In this document: positions 10,640 to 21,894 of the stretch, piece after piece
How positions within the stretch are numbered: the first letter of the stretch is position 1
Layout of the letters: every line of letters begins with the position of its first letter
Assembly: GCA_020631735.1 (NCBI GenBank)
Contig: CM036231.1
Coordinates: 5,545,831-5,609,830, forward strand
Length of the DNA: 64,000 nucleotides
DNA from: Saccharum officinarum
Taxonomy: Eukaryota > Streptophyta > Magnoliopsida > Poales > Poaceae
Direction: 5' to 3'
Notes under the pieces: generated by a model
Databases searched by the model: none
What the model was told of the DNA's origin: nothing
The model's input: the letters and a program-made list of their open reading frames with translations, nothing else
Made by a program: the position numbers and the translations under genes

Positions 10640-13423
10640 CAGTGTCACGCTTTGTTATACCACTTTAACAACCATGGCATCATTAGATATCTCGTAGAAT
10701 ATATTTTCATAATAAATATGACGATAATGTACAAATCGAAGACTCATTTAGCAATAACATCATCTGTTCAAATACATATTAAAATCAAACTCTGTGCCAT
10801 TTGTTGGCGCAAAGATTAGTCCCACACCTGAAAGAGCTAGAGGTCTGAAATCATGAAACAACACTTAGAAATTCAGCATAACCCAATGAACAATCAGATA
10901 AATAACTATAAATTTACCAAGCAATTCATTATTACAAGTTAAATAGCTTAAAGCATGACAATATATTTAAAATATTTTGTAATATCTTAAAGTTGCTTAA
11001 TTAAGTTTGAAACAAGCATAAATTACAATACAAATGCATTTTTCCTTATGTTATAAAAAGAGATACAATTGATACGGATGTACAGGAATGACAAACCTAA
11101 TAACATGTTGTGACTGAGTCATCCCGTGGATTCCGTGCATTTTGGGGAGAATAAATATAGTTGAGGTGAAACCTAGTGCATGAGGTGTAGGCAGCTGAGG
11201 TGATCGTAGTACATCTGACCATCATGACCATTCATTTGACGTCCTCACCAAGTGTGAGAAACGTTGGAGGCATGAATCAACCCTTATCCATGGCATGTTT
11301 ATGAAGGTTTGGTCTTATGCTTCATGTGAAAAAAGTTGTACACCTCTATGGGATTTTGGATCAATTTGGATTGCCACATTCTTGAGTACCCTCTTATTTT
11401 TCTGGGCTCAATGTAGACCTGTCGATATGATGGCTTAAAGAAGATTAAGCTCGCCCCTCATGCGTCGATATGCTTTCTTTATGCTTAAAACCTAATGGAA
11501 GCTTTGCTAAGTCATAGGCTCACTTTAATCTGTGTTCTAATGCTCTTTTATGGAAATGTACTATGTCTTTACGTAGCTAAAGTCTTAAAACATTCTCCTT
11601 TCTTATATTTGGGTAAGACCAATGTAGTACATTTCGTACTTAACATGCTATCGTTCAGTTGTTGTAGGCGAGCCTATACCGACATGTACCTACTTCTACC
11701 CATAGGAGCCTCCCCCTAGTTGAGATAGTGGTTATTGGAATTAGACATGTTGGGTAATGCATGAACCCCCCATGTTGTATCTTAATTATTTTACTTGAGA
11801 GCTAGACTTCGACTGCATGTGACGTGACTATGATGTTTGAACAACTTGTGTTGTAAACGTAAATATTTATCATGTGTTAAAGATTTGATTGTGACTGTGT
11901 ATGATATTTGACCTTTGTAATTATCTGCGCTTAGTGGGACACATGGGTGTTGTGTTTCCAAGGCCTACATGGTTAATTAGGTTAAACTGAGCCAGTCATT
12001 GGTGATAGCTTAGTTTACCTTAATTAACCCGGTCGTTCATCACATTAGAATTGTAGAATGAAGAAGGCCAAGACACTGGAATCATTTCTTCTCCTTATCC
12101 TTCACCTAGTATACAACCAAGGTCAAGCCAACCTTTTGTCATTCATGAACACAAGACAAGTTGGTGCCCAAGAACAACCAGCAGTGGGGATAGGAGCTAC
12201 TAATGCAAATGGTGCCACCGGAATTAGTGAAAGGTATGGAAGTTAGCAATCCTTTCTTGAAAATCTCATGTTCTACTTAATGATGATAACATTGTTGTTG
12301 ATTCTAGACTTCGCATACCAATCGAGAAACTGGTATGTTTTGTTCCCAACAATTATTTTTTTCTCGAATATTCCCAAGAATTATTTTTGTTCACTAATTA
12401 AGTGCACTGTCATAGCATCCTTCATTTCTTTCTAATGTTCAACATGCATGTGTAGGTTCAGAATCATTTGCTAATGTCGATGAGATATGGGAGGGAAGCT
12501 GGATGGACCAAATAATGTTTGATAGGTAGTTATTTTATACCTCATCATGTGTTCATCAAGTTTATTGTACAATTAAGCATGGAATCGAGGTATCTGCTAA
12601 TTAAGCATTTTATCTTCACTTTCGTGAACTATCGGTACATAAGCCAAGTTTGAGGTTGCTTAGGTGCTTATATAGTGGTCATAGCCTCATAGGCGAGGAG
12701 ATTCACTAGCTCCATCATTGGAGACAAGTCGCGGGCATCCAAGTAGAGTGTGAGGAGGTGCTCAGTGTTTCTAAAACATAGGCAACAATTTTGTTCATCA
12801 TGCGCAGCCTTTTTAGAAGAATGACCACATAACCAACTTTTCCAAACTAAACACGTCTCAAGTTGCTATCCAAACACTTCAAAAAAATGCTATCCAAAGA
12901 AAAAAAGAGCACGCTTCAAGTCTCATGTTCTAAGTTTGTTGATTTCGCTAGAGTTAACTTCACATAGGTGCCTCCTATGTTTACACCGTTCGATCTTCTC
13001 TATGGATAGTCCATATTTTTTCTAACTATTATAAAATTTTTCTATAGCCTTTAGTGCCTTAATAACATCTGTCTGACTTTTGTAAACTGTTCATCAAAAT
13101 GGTAGAAGAAAGGTATAAAAATCGAGGCCAAAAAGGATAAAGAAAGTTAAAACCACAGATTGAAACACAGTTAACCGTGTTTATGTACATGCACATTCGT
13201 ACACAAAAGATGGCGTCAAATAAAGGATCAAACCTTCACAACATATTTATTTCTCCAATGCACATGTACTAAAATCACTAAGGCCACGTGGTTGTCCTAG
13301 AATGGTGACCAGGAACCATTACTACCAGGAATGACTGTGTAATTTATAGATAAATCCTCACCAGGAACTATCTGACCGGCTAACCGAACGAGCCTTTTAA
13401 TCAAGCTATAAGCCAGGTCGGAT
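10640..13423. other. AT-rich region, probable degraded retrotransposon sequence
   Basis: No long frame. Sequence around 11.8-12.05 kb ('gcgcttagtgggacacatgg', then a Lys/Leu-rich small frame) has the look of noncoding LTR-retrotransposon DNA, but no LTR pair, primer site or polypurine tract was found. The small frame at 12,058 is listed separately. Confidence 0.35.
12058..12246 (+). CDS. Possible small secreted peptide (very tentative)
   Basis: A 62-codon frame beginning M-K-K-A-K-T-L-E-S-F-L-L-L-I-L-H-L-V, i.e. a basic start then a hydrophobic run that resembles a signal peptide, followed by a polar Gln/Ala/Gly-rich tail. A possible donor (GAAAG|GTATGG) lies just before the stop, and an acceptor-like TGTAG occurs near 12,456, but the spliced reading soon terminates. 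No family is recognised and the setting looks like transposon remnants, so chance is a real alternative. Confidence 0.2.
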   Translation: MKKAKTLESFLLLILHLVYNQGQANLLSFMNTRQVGAQEQPAVGIGATNANGATGISERYGS

Positions 13424-13681
13424 CTACCGGAGTTCAGAACCCGACGGTGGCCACGGGCCCGAAGGAGGCGCGTGGGCGCGGTTGACGCCGGCGGGCGCGT
13501 GCAGCGTGCCCACGAGCACGTTGCCGTCGACGAGTTCGCGCAGGGCCTGCTCGTAGCTGGCCCTCAGCCGCCGCAGCGCGCGCCGGTACACCGCCGCGAG
13601 CCACGGCCACCGCAGGCGCGTCCGCAGCACGCCGAAGAACCTCCTCTTCCTCCCTTCGCCACCGAGCCTCACCACCGCCAT
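13424..13681 (-). CDS. Small basic protein, unknown
   Basis: An 85-residue frame. Residues 9-45 are strongly basic with an R-R-A-L-R-R-L-R core flanked by W-P-W-L-A-A-V-Y and A-S-Y-E-Q-A-L-R-E-L, which would form an amphipathic helix. The C-terminal 30 residues are Pro/Gly-rich. It has the feel of small plant basic proteins annotated only as uncharacterized; I do not recognise a domain. The ATG is followed immediately by a hydrophobic V-V. A TATATA lies about 290 bp upstream. A copia element is inserted about 530 bp upstream of the ATG, which could affect expression. The extreme GC content means chance frames are long here, so confidence is moderate. Confidence 0.5.
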   Translation of the reverse strand: MAVVRLGGEGRKRRFFGVLRTRLRWPWLAAVYRRALRRLRASYEQALRELVDGNVLVGTLHAPAGVNRAHAPPSGPWPPSGSELR

Positions 13682-13968
13682 CCTCTTCTTCCTCCGTCCG
13701 CTGTTCGGCTGCGACGCCGCCCCGGGGACGCCCTCCGCCTCTGCGCCAGGTGGAACTGCATGGCTGATCTCCTGGCTGACTCGCTCCTCGCTCCTTGCCT
13801 CAACGCCTACCTAAATGAAATATATGGTGGCAGGAAACCAGGAAGAAGCTGATCGACCTCTGGGTCGCTCCTGCCTCGATCTAGTTGCTATATGGTGCCG
13901 CTGGAAGAAGCTACGCGTGAGGCAGCTTTCGGCGTCCTAGGCTCCTAGCTTTGTTTGCAGGTGTGTCA

Positions 13969-13975
13969 TATATAG
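13969..13975 (-). promoter_or_regulatory. Possible TATA box for the small basic protein gene
   Basis: Minus-strand TATATAT about 290 bp upstream of the ATG at 13,681 and about 240 bp from the copia insertion. Confidence 0.35.
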
Positions 13976-14213
13976 TAGCTAGATAGTACTGTGACTCAGA
14001 CTTCGTTTGCTGGACGCCAGCGTAAGCTGTCTCAGTTTAATAATATACTCAGTATAACAAATACGGAGTATATACAATGTACTCGCTGCTTTATGATTAT
14101 TTTACGTATATATGCTCTTTAACTCTACAAGAGGAATACGCTGTTTCTTCGTCTTGAAGGGCACTGTCCAATGGTGTGCCAAAGGATCGGCAAAGTTCAT
14201 CGTGGGTGCAGGT

Positions 14214-14726
14214 TGTTAGATTTCATAGTTCATCAGTTAGTTAGATCGGGTACAAGTTCATCATAGGAAACAACCAAAACAGTGGTTCACAGTATATGCA
14301 TAAGACTTAATACAACTACTACTGCGAGTACGAGAGAGGAAAAGGAAAGGGTAGAAATTGCAAACCATCAGTAGGCGCAGGTGTAGCAGATCCGGAGGAG
14401 GCGCCGGTGTTGGAGTCGTTCGCCGGTGCCATCTGCGCGCCGGCAGCGACGGTCGGTGGAGATGCAGTGACGATGGTGGCGCAGTGAAGACGGTGGCGGC
14501 TTCCCGTCACTGGCTGCGCCCCTTCTCAGATCGGGATCAGGAATATCGGTGGGGAGTGGCGGCTCAGGTGAACCTCGTTTCTAGAGCCAGCCGGCCCCCA
14601 CCTCTATATATAGCGCAGTGTGACGGGGGCCCACCAACCATGTAGGGTTGGGCGCCCCCGATCAGGGCGCGAGAAGCAAGGCCCAAAAGGCCGTTGGGCC
14701 TAATGGTGGGAGATCAAAACCCAACA
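14214..14726 (-). repeat. 3' LTR of the copia element
   Basis: 513 bp, same length as the 5' LTR with two visible substitutions. Preceded on the element strand by a polypurine tract. Confidence 0.95.
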
Positions 14727-14741
14727 TTCTCCCCCTTGATC
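14727..14741 (-). other. Polypurine tract
   Basis: Element-strand AAGGGGGAGAA directly abutting the 3' LTR, the expected plus-strand priming site. Confidence 0.8.
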
Positions 14742-14938
14742 TCTCATCATTTTCTTCGTTCTTTAATTTCATACTCAAACTTTTGATTCATATTTTTCTT
14801 GTTTCTATCCTATTCCATCGCAGATTAGTGTATTGAACTGTTTCATCGTCACAGCAATTAGTGCCGTTAGACTAACAGCCACAACACATTTCTCTGTTTA
14901 GAATGATGTTTCTTCTGGGCCCTTCGTATGTTCGGGAA

Positions 14939-17900
14939 TCATAGGCTTTCCCTTAAACCCATGCCGGCTACGTGTTCTCTGAACACGTTGGGTGGTAAGC
15001 CCTTTGTGAGCGGATCCGCGAGCATTTTCTCTGTACTTATATGCTCAAGATTTATAATATGATCCCGAACTTTATCTTTTACAACATAGTACTTTATGTC
15101 AATGTGTTTGGCAGCACCACTTGACCTATTGTTGTAAGCATATTGTACTGCTGGGTTGTTATCACAATACAACCTCATTGGTTCATTTATATCATCAATC
15201 ACTTTCAATCCGGGTATGAATTTCTTTAGCCAATTCACCTGCCCCGTTGCCTCATAGCATGCTACAAACTCGGCATACATTGTCGAGGATGTAGTTACGG
15301 TTTGTTTGGAGCTTTTCCACGATATAGCCCCTCCTGCGAGAGTAAATATATATCCTGACGTGGATTTTCTTTCTTCTCCCGCATAATCAGAATCTGAATA
15401 CCCCTCTATCTTCAGGGAATCAGATCTTCTATACGTTAGCATGAGGCCTTTCGTACCCTGCAAATAACGCAGGACTTTCTTCACCAATTTCCAATGTTCT
15501 ATTCCTGGATTCTTTTGATATCTGCCAAGTAACCCGGTGACAAAAGCCAAGTCAGGGCGTGTACACACTTGAGCATATTGTAAACTTCCAACTGCTGAAG
15601 CATACGGTACCGCTTTCATTCGGTTAATCTCATATTCATTCTTGGGACATTGATGTTCCCCATATCTATCGCCCTTGACAATAGGAGCAGGTGAAGAACT
15701 GCACGCATGCATACTAAATTTCTTCAAAACCTTTTCTATGTATGCCTTTTGCGACAGTCCCAGTACCCCCTTTCTTCTATCTCGGTGAATCTCTATTCCC
15801 AAAACAAACGAGGCCTCACCGAGATCTTTCATATCGAAGTTTGAGGACAAGAATTTCTTCGTTTCCATTAGTAGACTGACATCACTGCTAGCAAGCAGGA
15901 TATCATCCACATACAGAATTAGGAATATATACTTTTCATTCTTGAATTTTGCGTAAACGCAATTGTCCTCAACATTTTCCTTAAACCCAAAACCTTTTAT
16001 CGTTCTATCAAATTTCAAATACCACTGTCTTGAGGCTTGTTTCAATCCGTAGATTGATTTCTTTAGACGACATCCCATATTTTCTTTTCCTTTTACAACA
16101 AAACCTTTCGGTTGTGCCATATAAACATTTTCTTCCAAATCCCCGTTAAGGAACGCCGTTCTTACATCCATTTGATGTAACTCCAAATCATAGTGGGCCA
16201 CAAGTGCCATTATAATTCTGAAGGAATCTTTACATGAGACTGGAAAAAACGTCTCATTGTAATCAATCCCTTCTCTTTGCGTAAAGCCTTTCGCCACAAG
16301 TCGCGCTTTAAATCTTTCTATGTTCCCTTGGGAGTCATATTTTATTTTGTAGATCCATTTACAACCTACTGTTTTGGCTCCCTTAGGAATAATTTCCAAG
16401 TCCCAAACTTTGTTGGTACTCATTGATTTTATTTCATCTTCCATGGCCTTAAGCCACTTTGATGAGTGGTCGCTTCTCATGGCTTCTTCAAATGAGGTGG
16501 GATCATCCCCCATCTGAAATTCTTCTGTTTCATAAACTTCATAGTCATTAGAAATAGCTGACCTTCTTGTTCTTTGAGACCTTCTAGGGGCCTCTGGCAC
16601 TTGTTCCACATTGGGCTGTTGTTGTTCTTCCTCATGTGCGACGTTTGGTTCTATGGGGTCCTCAAGGACAGCCTCCTCAAGGACAGGTTCCTCATGTTCA
16701 TTTATTATCGCCACGGGAGAACTTGCAACAGGTGTTGGCTCTACAGTGTCCTGCACTGTCGGCTCAACAGCAACAGGTAGCGTAAAGAATGGTTCTTCAA
16801 CCATCGGAGTGGGTACATGTACCCGTTTCTCCTGCAGGCTTATTTCTCGTGCTACCATGCTCCCCCTGATCATGTTATCCTCCAAGAACACAGCGTTTCT
16901 TGTTTCTACAATCTTCGTATGTCTGTCAGGACAATAAAATCGATATCCTTTCGACCTTTCTGGATAGCCAATAAAATGGCAGCTGACTGTCTTGGAGTCT
17001 AACTTTCCTATGTTTGGGTTAAACACTTTTGCCTCAGCTGGACAGCCCCACACACGCAAATGGTTAAGTGAGGGTTCCCTTCCTGTCCATAATTCATACG
17101 GTGTTTTAGGCACCGATTTGCTTGGTACCCGATTAAGTATGTGAATGGCGGTTTTCAGTGCCTCCATCCATAAACTAATCGGTAAAGTGGAGTAACTTAT
17201 CATGCTTCTTACCATATCCATTAGGGTACGGTTACGTCTTTCAGCCACTCTATTCTGCTGAGGCTCCCCCGGTGTGGAGTACTGAGCGACTATGCCATTT
17301 TCCTGTAGAAACTTTGCAAACGGTCCAGGAATTTGGCCATATGGGGTATGTCGCCCATAGTACTCTCCACCTCGGTCTGATCGTACTATCTTTATTTTCT
17401 TATCATGCTGATTTTCAACCTCAGCTTTAAATATTTTGAATTTATCCAATGCTTCCGATCTTTCTTTAATTGGATAAATATAGCCATAACGAGAGTAGTC
17501 GTCTGTGAATGTTATAAATGAATCATAACCATCCACGCTTTTCACAGGAAATGGACCACATATATCAGTGTGGATTATTTCTAAAGTTCCTGTGCTTCGT
17601 TTGGCATTTTTCTTAATTTTCTTGACATACTTTCCTTTGATGCAATCAACGCATTGTTCTAAATCTGAAAATTCTAAGTGCGGAAGAATTGATTCTTTAA
17701 TTAGCCGTTCCATTCTCCCCCTCGAAATATGGCCCAAACGACAGTGCCATAATTTCGAAGAGGCATCATCAATTCGCTTCCGCTTCTTAGTTACATTCGC
17801 AGATGGGGAATCATTTATATTCTCATCGCATACATTGTTCGCATTTTCATCAAGAGATAACAAATAAAGCTTGTCTTGTCGGAAGGCAAGACCAACACAT

Positions 17901-18127
17901 TTATTGTTAACGAGTATCTTACATTTGCCATCACCAAAATGGCAATCAATTCTGTCATCATCAAGTTTTGAAACACTTATCAAATTTCTTCGCAAAGAGG
18001 GAACATAAAGTACTTCTTTAAGTCTAAGTACAAAGCCATTATTCAATTCTAAAGATAAATCTCCAATAGCTTCAACATTGGCTTGCACTCCATTTGCAAC
18101 TTTAATCGTTCTTTCTCCTCTTTGCAA
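14939..18127 (-). CDS. pol: Copia pol: integrase, reverse transcriptase, RNase H
   Basis: An uninterrupted frame of 1,062 codons that opens without an ATG (first codon TTG), so it was once continuous with gag. The GAG-pre-integrase HHCC region is at about 126-165 (W-H-C-R-L-G-H ... C-V-D-C-I-K). The integrase catalytic triad is Asp188, Asp251 and Glu296. The RT has Q-M-D-V at 652-655 and Y-V-D-D at 739-742. RNase H follows near 900-1040 with S-D-Y-A-G, S-T-M-Y-A-E-F and Y-C-D-N-N. The end [10 protein letters not shown] is typical of plant copia. All major catalytic residues are visible. The protease D-S/T-G motif that should precede this region is missing from both frames. Pol lies in a frame shifted by one base from gag, so it probably cannot be translated normally. 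Confidence 0.95.
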   Translation of the reverse strand: MQRGERTIKVANGVQANVEAIGDLSLELNNGFVLRLKEVLYVPSLRRNLISVSKLDDDRIDCHFGDGKCKILVNNKCVGLAFRQDKLYLLSLDENANNVCDENINDSPSANVTKKRKRIDDASSKLWHCRLGHISRGRMERLIKESILPHLEFSDLEQCVDCIKGKYVKKIKKNAKRSTGTLEIIHTDICGPFPVKSVDGYDSFITFTDDYSRYGYIYPIKERSEALDKFKIFKAEVENQHDKKIKIVRSDRGGEYYGRHTPYGQIPGPFAKFLQENGIVAQYSTPGEPQQNRVAERRNRTLMDMVRSMISYSTLPISLWMEALKTAIHILNRVPSKSVPKTPYELWTGREPSLNHLRVWGCPAEAKVFNPNIGKLDSKTVSCHFIGYPERSKGYRFYCPDRHTKIVETRNAVFLEDNMIRGSMVAREISLQEKRVHVPTPMVEEPFFTLPVAVEPTVQDTVEPTPVASSPVAIINEHEEPVLEEAVLEDPIEPNVAHEEEQQQPNVEQVPEAPRRSQRTRRSAISNDYEVYETEEFQMGDDPTSFEEAMRSDHSSKWLKAMEDEIKSMSTNKVWDLEIIPKGAKTVGCKWIYKIKYDSQGNIERFKARLVAKGFTQREGIDYNETFFPVSCKDSFRIIMALVAHYDLELHQMDVRTAFLNGDLEENVYMAQPKGFVVKGKENMGCRLKKSIYGLKQASRQWYLKFDRTIKGFGFKENVEDNCVYAKFKNEKYIFLILYVDDILLASSDVSLLMETKKFLSSNFDMKDLGEASFVLGIEIHRDRRKGVLGLSQKAYIEKVLKKFSMHACSSSPAPIVKGDRYGEHQCPKNEYEINRMKAVPYASAVGSLQYAQVCTRPDLAFVTGLLGRYQKNPGIEHWKLVKKVLRYLQGTKGLMLTYRRSDSLKIEGYSDSDYAGEERKSTSGYIFTLAGGAISWKSSKQTVTTSSTMYAEFVACYEATGQVNWLKKFIPGLKVIDDINEPMRLYCDNNPAVQYAYNNRSSGAAKHIDIKYYVVKDKVRDHIINLEHISTEKMLADPLTKGLPPNVFREHVAGMGLRESL

Positions 18128-19061
18128 GGTTCTCGTCCCACTTAACCCCTCTTTTCAGTAGAGATTTCAGGAAGTCAGGACAGTCTCTCTTGTAGTGTCC
18201 CTTCTTAAAGCAGTGCTTGCATTGATCTTTCTCAGCTCCACCATAGGAGTTGTTCTGCTGATTTTCAGATTCTTGGGGTTTCTTTCCCTGTGAATTTGAG
18301 GAAGAGGCCTTATCCCACTTGGGTTTCCCTTGTGGTTTAAAGTTCTTGCCATTAAAGTTCTTTCTTTTGTTATCCTTCACAAAATGAGCGGACTCACTCT
18401 GTGAGGATTTTATCCTCTCCTCTTCTTGAGCACACATTGAGATAAGTCTTTCTATGCCCCATCTTTCAGGCTGCATATTATAGTTCACAATGAAAGTATC
18501 ATATTCTTTTGGCAAGGAAGCAAAAATCAAATGAATCAGGAAATCATCTTCCTTCAAATTCATTTCTTTCAGCTTAGATGCCGTGGTGTTCATCTTCAAA
18601 ATGTGCTCTCTGATGCTACCACCAGTATATTTTTCATTCACAAGTTTCTTTATCAGTGAACTTGCTGTGGCCTTGGTAGACCCAGTAAACTGACTCTTGA
18701 TTTTATCAAGATATTCTGTGGCAGTAGCACATTCAGGGATTGAGCCCCTTATCTGTTCTTCTATGGTGGCCTTGGCTACCAACAGGCACTTGCGGTTGGA
18801 GAGAGTCCATTGCCTATGTTCAAGATCATATTTCATTCTTATCTCAGCATGATCACGCTTTCTAGTAGCGAAATCAGCGTCAGATTCATTTTCGTCTCTC
18901 ACCGGGTCCTCTGGTTCAATGGGACACGGTGAGATGATGGCAAAATCGACCTCTCCCAATGCAAGTTCTAATTCATATTTCTCCCGCCACACACGGTAAT
19001 TTGTCCCATTGAGTGTCGGGATGTTCGAGATGTTCACAATGCATTTGCCTCCTGAAACCAC
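18102..19061 (-). CDS. gag: Copia gag (capsid with zinc knuckle)
   Basis: About 318 residues. The UBN2-type gag domain starts near residue 8 ([12 protein letters not shown]), and there is one CCHC knuckle, [14 protein letters not shown], near 281-294. The frame opens at GTG with a stop a few codons upstream. The first in-frame ATG lies well inside the domain, so a normal initiator is lacking. A splice-acceptor-like TGTGGTTTCAG precedes residue 4. The frame ends at 18,102 by running out of frame at the junction with pol. Confidence 0.9.
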   Translation of the reverse strand: MVSGGKCIVNISNIPTLNGTNYRVWREKYELELALGEVDFAIISPCPIEPEDPVRDENESDADFATRKRDHAEIRMKYDLEHRQWTLSNRKCLLVAKATIEEQIRGSIPECATATEYLDKIKSQFTGSTKATASSLIKKLVNEKYTGGSIREHILKMNTTASKLKEMNLKEDDFLIHLIFASLPKEYDTFIVNYNMQPERWGIERLISMCAQEEERIKSSQSESAHFVKDNKRKNFNGKNFKPQGKPKWDKASSSNSQGKKPQESENQQNNSYGGAEKDQCKHCFKKGHYKRDCPDFLKSLLKRGVKWDENLAKRRKND

Positions 19062-20530
19062 ATCAGAGTAAGTGAGAAATATTTATATATGAAATCATAT
19101 GCTTTAACTCAACGTTGGTCAAATTGAAACATATAATTCATCTATGCAATAATTTTACATCACCGTTGGGCAGAAATAAAATTAATGCACAATTTTCATG
19201 AATCAAAATTATAATATTGTTATTAACAACGTTGGTCAGAAAATAACAATACTACAATTCATCTTCAATTATTATTCATTTTTCAAAACCAAATTCTCCC
19301 GTTGGTTCGAATTTGATAATGAAAATAACTATATCAAGTACGCAGCGGAAACAATAAAATTCTCATAATGTTATTTTCCAGAAGCACTAAAAAAAATTTC
19401 ATTATTTTCTGAGCAAAATGTCGTTGGACAATATTGCACGAAAGTTCATATCAAAATTCTATTCAAATTCATTCAAATATTCATCGAAAACATGTCACAA
19501 GTATTGCTTCTGGAAAAAAAATAAAACGAAATTTCATTTTCTTCATATTTTGGCCCGAAGGCCCTTCTTACACGCGCGGCCCAGCCAGCCTGGCGCGCTG
19601 CCTGGCCAAAGGCGCTCGGCCTGCCAGCAGCTCCCAGCGCCGCGCTCGGCCCGCGGGCCGGCCCGTTCGGCCAGCAGCGCTTGGCCCAGCAGGCCGCTCG
19701 CCCCCGCGCCCAGGCCGCAACCTGGGCCTGGGCCGGGATTCCTTCCTGAGCCGCGCGCCCGCCTGGGCCGATTTGAGCCCACATCGGCGCCGGCTGATCC
19801 CAACCATCCATCATCATCCGACGGCCACGAGCGAAAGTCGCAATGACAAAACCCCTTGAAGCCGTCGGTAGCCCTAACCCTAACCATTTCTTTCTCACCG
19901 CCGTGAGCAGGTCAGGCGGTGGCCGCCCGCCTAGAGCAGCTCGCCGGAGCAAGTCCTGGCGGTTTCTCCTCTCCTTCTCTTCCCGCATGGCCACCGGCCT
20001 TCTTTTCTCCCCATTCTTTCTTTCCTCTCAGCCGCAGCCGGACCAGCGCTCCATGGCGGCTGGCGGCCGCCGGCGGCCACCGGCTAGGGACGGCTCGGTA
20101 GGTGGCGGCCGGGGTTCTTCTTTCTTCGTTTCTTCTTGCTTCTTTTTCCTCAACCTTTTCCCTCTCCTCCGTTTCTATGCCCAGCAGCATCCGCCGCCGG
20201 CGATTTCTTGTGACCGGAGGAGGAGGTGGTGGTAGCGCCGCCGCGGGCCCCTTCGCCGGCGTGCGCGCTCGCCCAAGGCTGAGCGCGCCGCCGTCGAGCG
20301 GTCTCGCGGGCGGTGCTCTCGAGCCCGTGTGCGCGCGCACCCGCACAACGGCCATGGACACGGCCGGCGGCGAAAGCCGATTCTCTTCTAGGTTTAGGGT
20401 TTCAACCCTATTTGTTCATGACTGTTAGGGTTTGGTTCTTTTGTTCTTGATCTAAAACTGTGGATTCATTTGTTTTCTTCCCGATTTAGAATCGGTCTAC
20501 CCGATCTAGGGTTCTTCGTTCATGAACATG
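19062..20530 (-). other. Untranslated leader of the copia element
   Basis: About 1.47 kb between primer site and gag. The half nearest the LTR (20,400-19,560) is very GC-rich, with uninformative frames up to 173 codons on both strands. The half nearest gag (19,550-19,062) is AT-rich and carries spaced CCAACG motifs. GTGAG-type donors in the GC-rich part and an acceptor at gag make a spliced leader possible. Confidence 0.6.
19113..19427 (-). repeat. Spaced CCAACG motifs in copia leader
   Basis: CCAACG (plus-strand CGTTGG) occurs at 19,113, 19,164, 19,230, 19,300 and 19,422, mostly within T-G-A/C-C-C-A-A-C-G. Spacings are 51, 66, 70 and 122 bases in otherwise AT-rich sequence, suggesting a degraded tandem repeat of about 60-70 bases. 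Confidence 0.5.
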
Positions 20531-20542
20531 GCTCCGATACCA
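20531..20542 (-). other. Primer-binding site (initiator tRNA-Met)
   Basis: TGGTATCGGAGC on the element strand, one base inside the 5' LTR. It matches the common copia site TGGTATCAGAGC except for one A-to-G change. Confidence 0.85.
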
Positions 20543-20543
20543 T

Positions 20544-21056
20544 TGTTAGATTTCATAGTTCATCAGTTAGTTAGATCGGGTACAAGTTCATCATAGGAAA
20601 CAACCAAAACAGTGGTTCACATTATATGCATAAGACCTAATACAACTACTACTGCGAGTACGAGAGAGGAAAAGGAAAGGGTAGAAATTGCAAACCATCA
20701 GTAGGCGCAGGTGTAGCAGATCCGGAGGAGGCGCCGGTGTTGGAGTCGTTCGCCGGTGCCATCTGCGCGCCGGCAGCGACGGTCGGTGGAGATGCAGTGA
20801 CGATGGTGGCGCAGTGAAGACGGTGGCGGCTTCCCGTCACTGGCTGCGCCCCTTCTCAGATCGGGATCAGGAATATCGGTGGGGAGTGGCGGCTCAGGTG
20901 AACCTCGTTTCTAGAGCCAGCCGGCCCCCACCTCTATATATAGCGCAGTGTGACGGGGGCCCACCAACCATGTAGGGTTGGGCGCCCCCGATCAGGGCGC
21001 GAGAAGCAAGGCCCAAAAGGCCGTTGGGCCTAATGGTGGGAGATCAAAACCCAACA
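20544..21056 (-). repeat. 5' LTR of the copia element
   Basis: 513 bp, TGTTAG...CCAACA on the plus strand. It lies at the upstream end of the minus-strand element and carries a TATA motif at 20,935-20,942. Confidence 0.95.
20935..20942 (-). promoter_or_regulatory. TATA box in copia 5' LTR
   Basis: TATATATA on the element strand inside the 5' LTR; the same motif is in the 3' LTR at 14,605-14,612. Likely promoter of the element. Confidence 0.5.
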
Positions 21057-21061
21057 CAGGT

Positions 21062-21894
21062 ATTATATGACGAGCAGCAGATGGTTTTGTTCGTCTAAAA
21101 AAAGGAGGCAAAGTGCGTGGTTTCGTCGATTCTCTCTAAAAAATGGGGTTTCGTCAACTCTTACACACTAGAGCATATATAAGAGCACAGCAATTTTTAG
21201 GAACTGGACTGCATATGTATGCATGATTGCAACAGGCTGTGATGGGCGATTGACGAGAGTGATGACTTTAGTGATGAAAACCTCATATTACACGAGAAGA
21301 AATTAAATATTGTACACATCCACCCGCCTTATATTAGCTTATCTAAACTAATTCTTCATCATGATTTTCCAGAAGGTCTATAAATTATTCTGAATGTTTT
21401 TTTCTCTTCGTTGATCTGGTGTTCTGTCAATTCTTTAAGTATGCAATGCAAGATGATGAAGTTCGGTCAACTTATTAGTTCCGAAAAATAAAGTCCGGTC
21501 AATGGGCTGCAGGACCCTGATGACATCGGCCAATTTTGTGAAGGGTCGGAAAAGCAAGCACACAACTCCTGACAATATGAAATAGATGGATCTTTTCGTC
21601 GCAGACTTAGGTCTTAGGTGATTGGATCAGAAACATTGGAGTTGATGTGTGGATCATCAGGGACTTGACAGTGCATTTTTTTGTATTACTACGGAATATA
21701 AAATTTTAACCTCCACATCGTGAGATGCCTTAGTGAGCAAAACAAAGGGAACTGTTAAAACGAGCAAACAACGGTGATACAACAGCTGCAGTGTGTGTAT
21801 ATGTGTGTGTTGATGCAGGAATTACGAAGAATTTACGAAATTAAGTGGACAAGATACGGTCATACGGATAGTTTAGCATTAAGAAGTTGGAAGT
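21062..21894. other. Intergenic, no gene recognised
   Basis: AT-rich flank between the copia element and the LINE fragment. A GT-rich run lies at 21,790-21,812. TTAGTGAG near 21,732 matches the sequence after the LINE poly(A) and could be a target duplication, but the match is short. Confidence 0.4.

Larger units (their letters stand above)
14214..21056 (-). mobile_element. Ty1/copia LTR retrotransposon, nearly complete
   Basis: 6,843 bp, transcribed on the minus strand. Two 513 bp LTRs (5' LTR 20,544-21,056; 3' LTR 14,214-14,726) begin TGTTAG and end CCAACA. A perfect 5 bp target duplication, CAGGT, lies at 14,209-14,213 and 21,057-21,061. A primer-binding site and polypurine tract are in place. 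The internal region holds gag (19,061-18,102) and pol (18,127-14,939) in the copia order (integrase before RT). By eye the LTRs differ at two positions only ('cagtata/cattata' and 'gactta/gaccta'). At a commonly used grass rate of 1.3e-8 per site per year this is an insertion of roughly 0.15 million years. Pol is uninterrupted, but the protease active site is absent and gag is in a different frame from pol. Confidence 0.97.

Noticed and set aside
14319..14645. Frames of 63 and 95 codons in the LTRs (again at 20,649-20,975)
   Set aside because: Identical in both LTRs, no domain; LTRs are noncoding.
16574..17867. Plus-strand frames inside the copia element
   Set aside because: Shadows of the minus-strand pol frame.
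19862..19890. Telomere-like CCCTAA repeats
   Set aside because: Only two units ('gccctaaccctaacc'), expected by chance in a leader; no array.
19473..20361. Overlapping long frames in the copia leader
   Set aside because: Present on both strands, Pro/Arg/Ala-rich and unrelated to copia proteins; explained by GC content.
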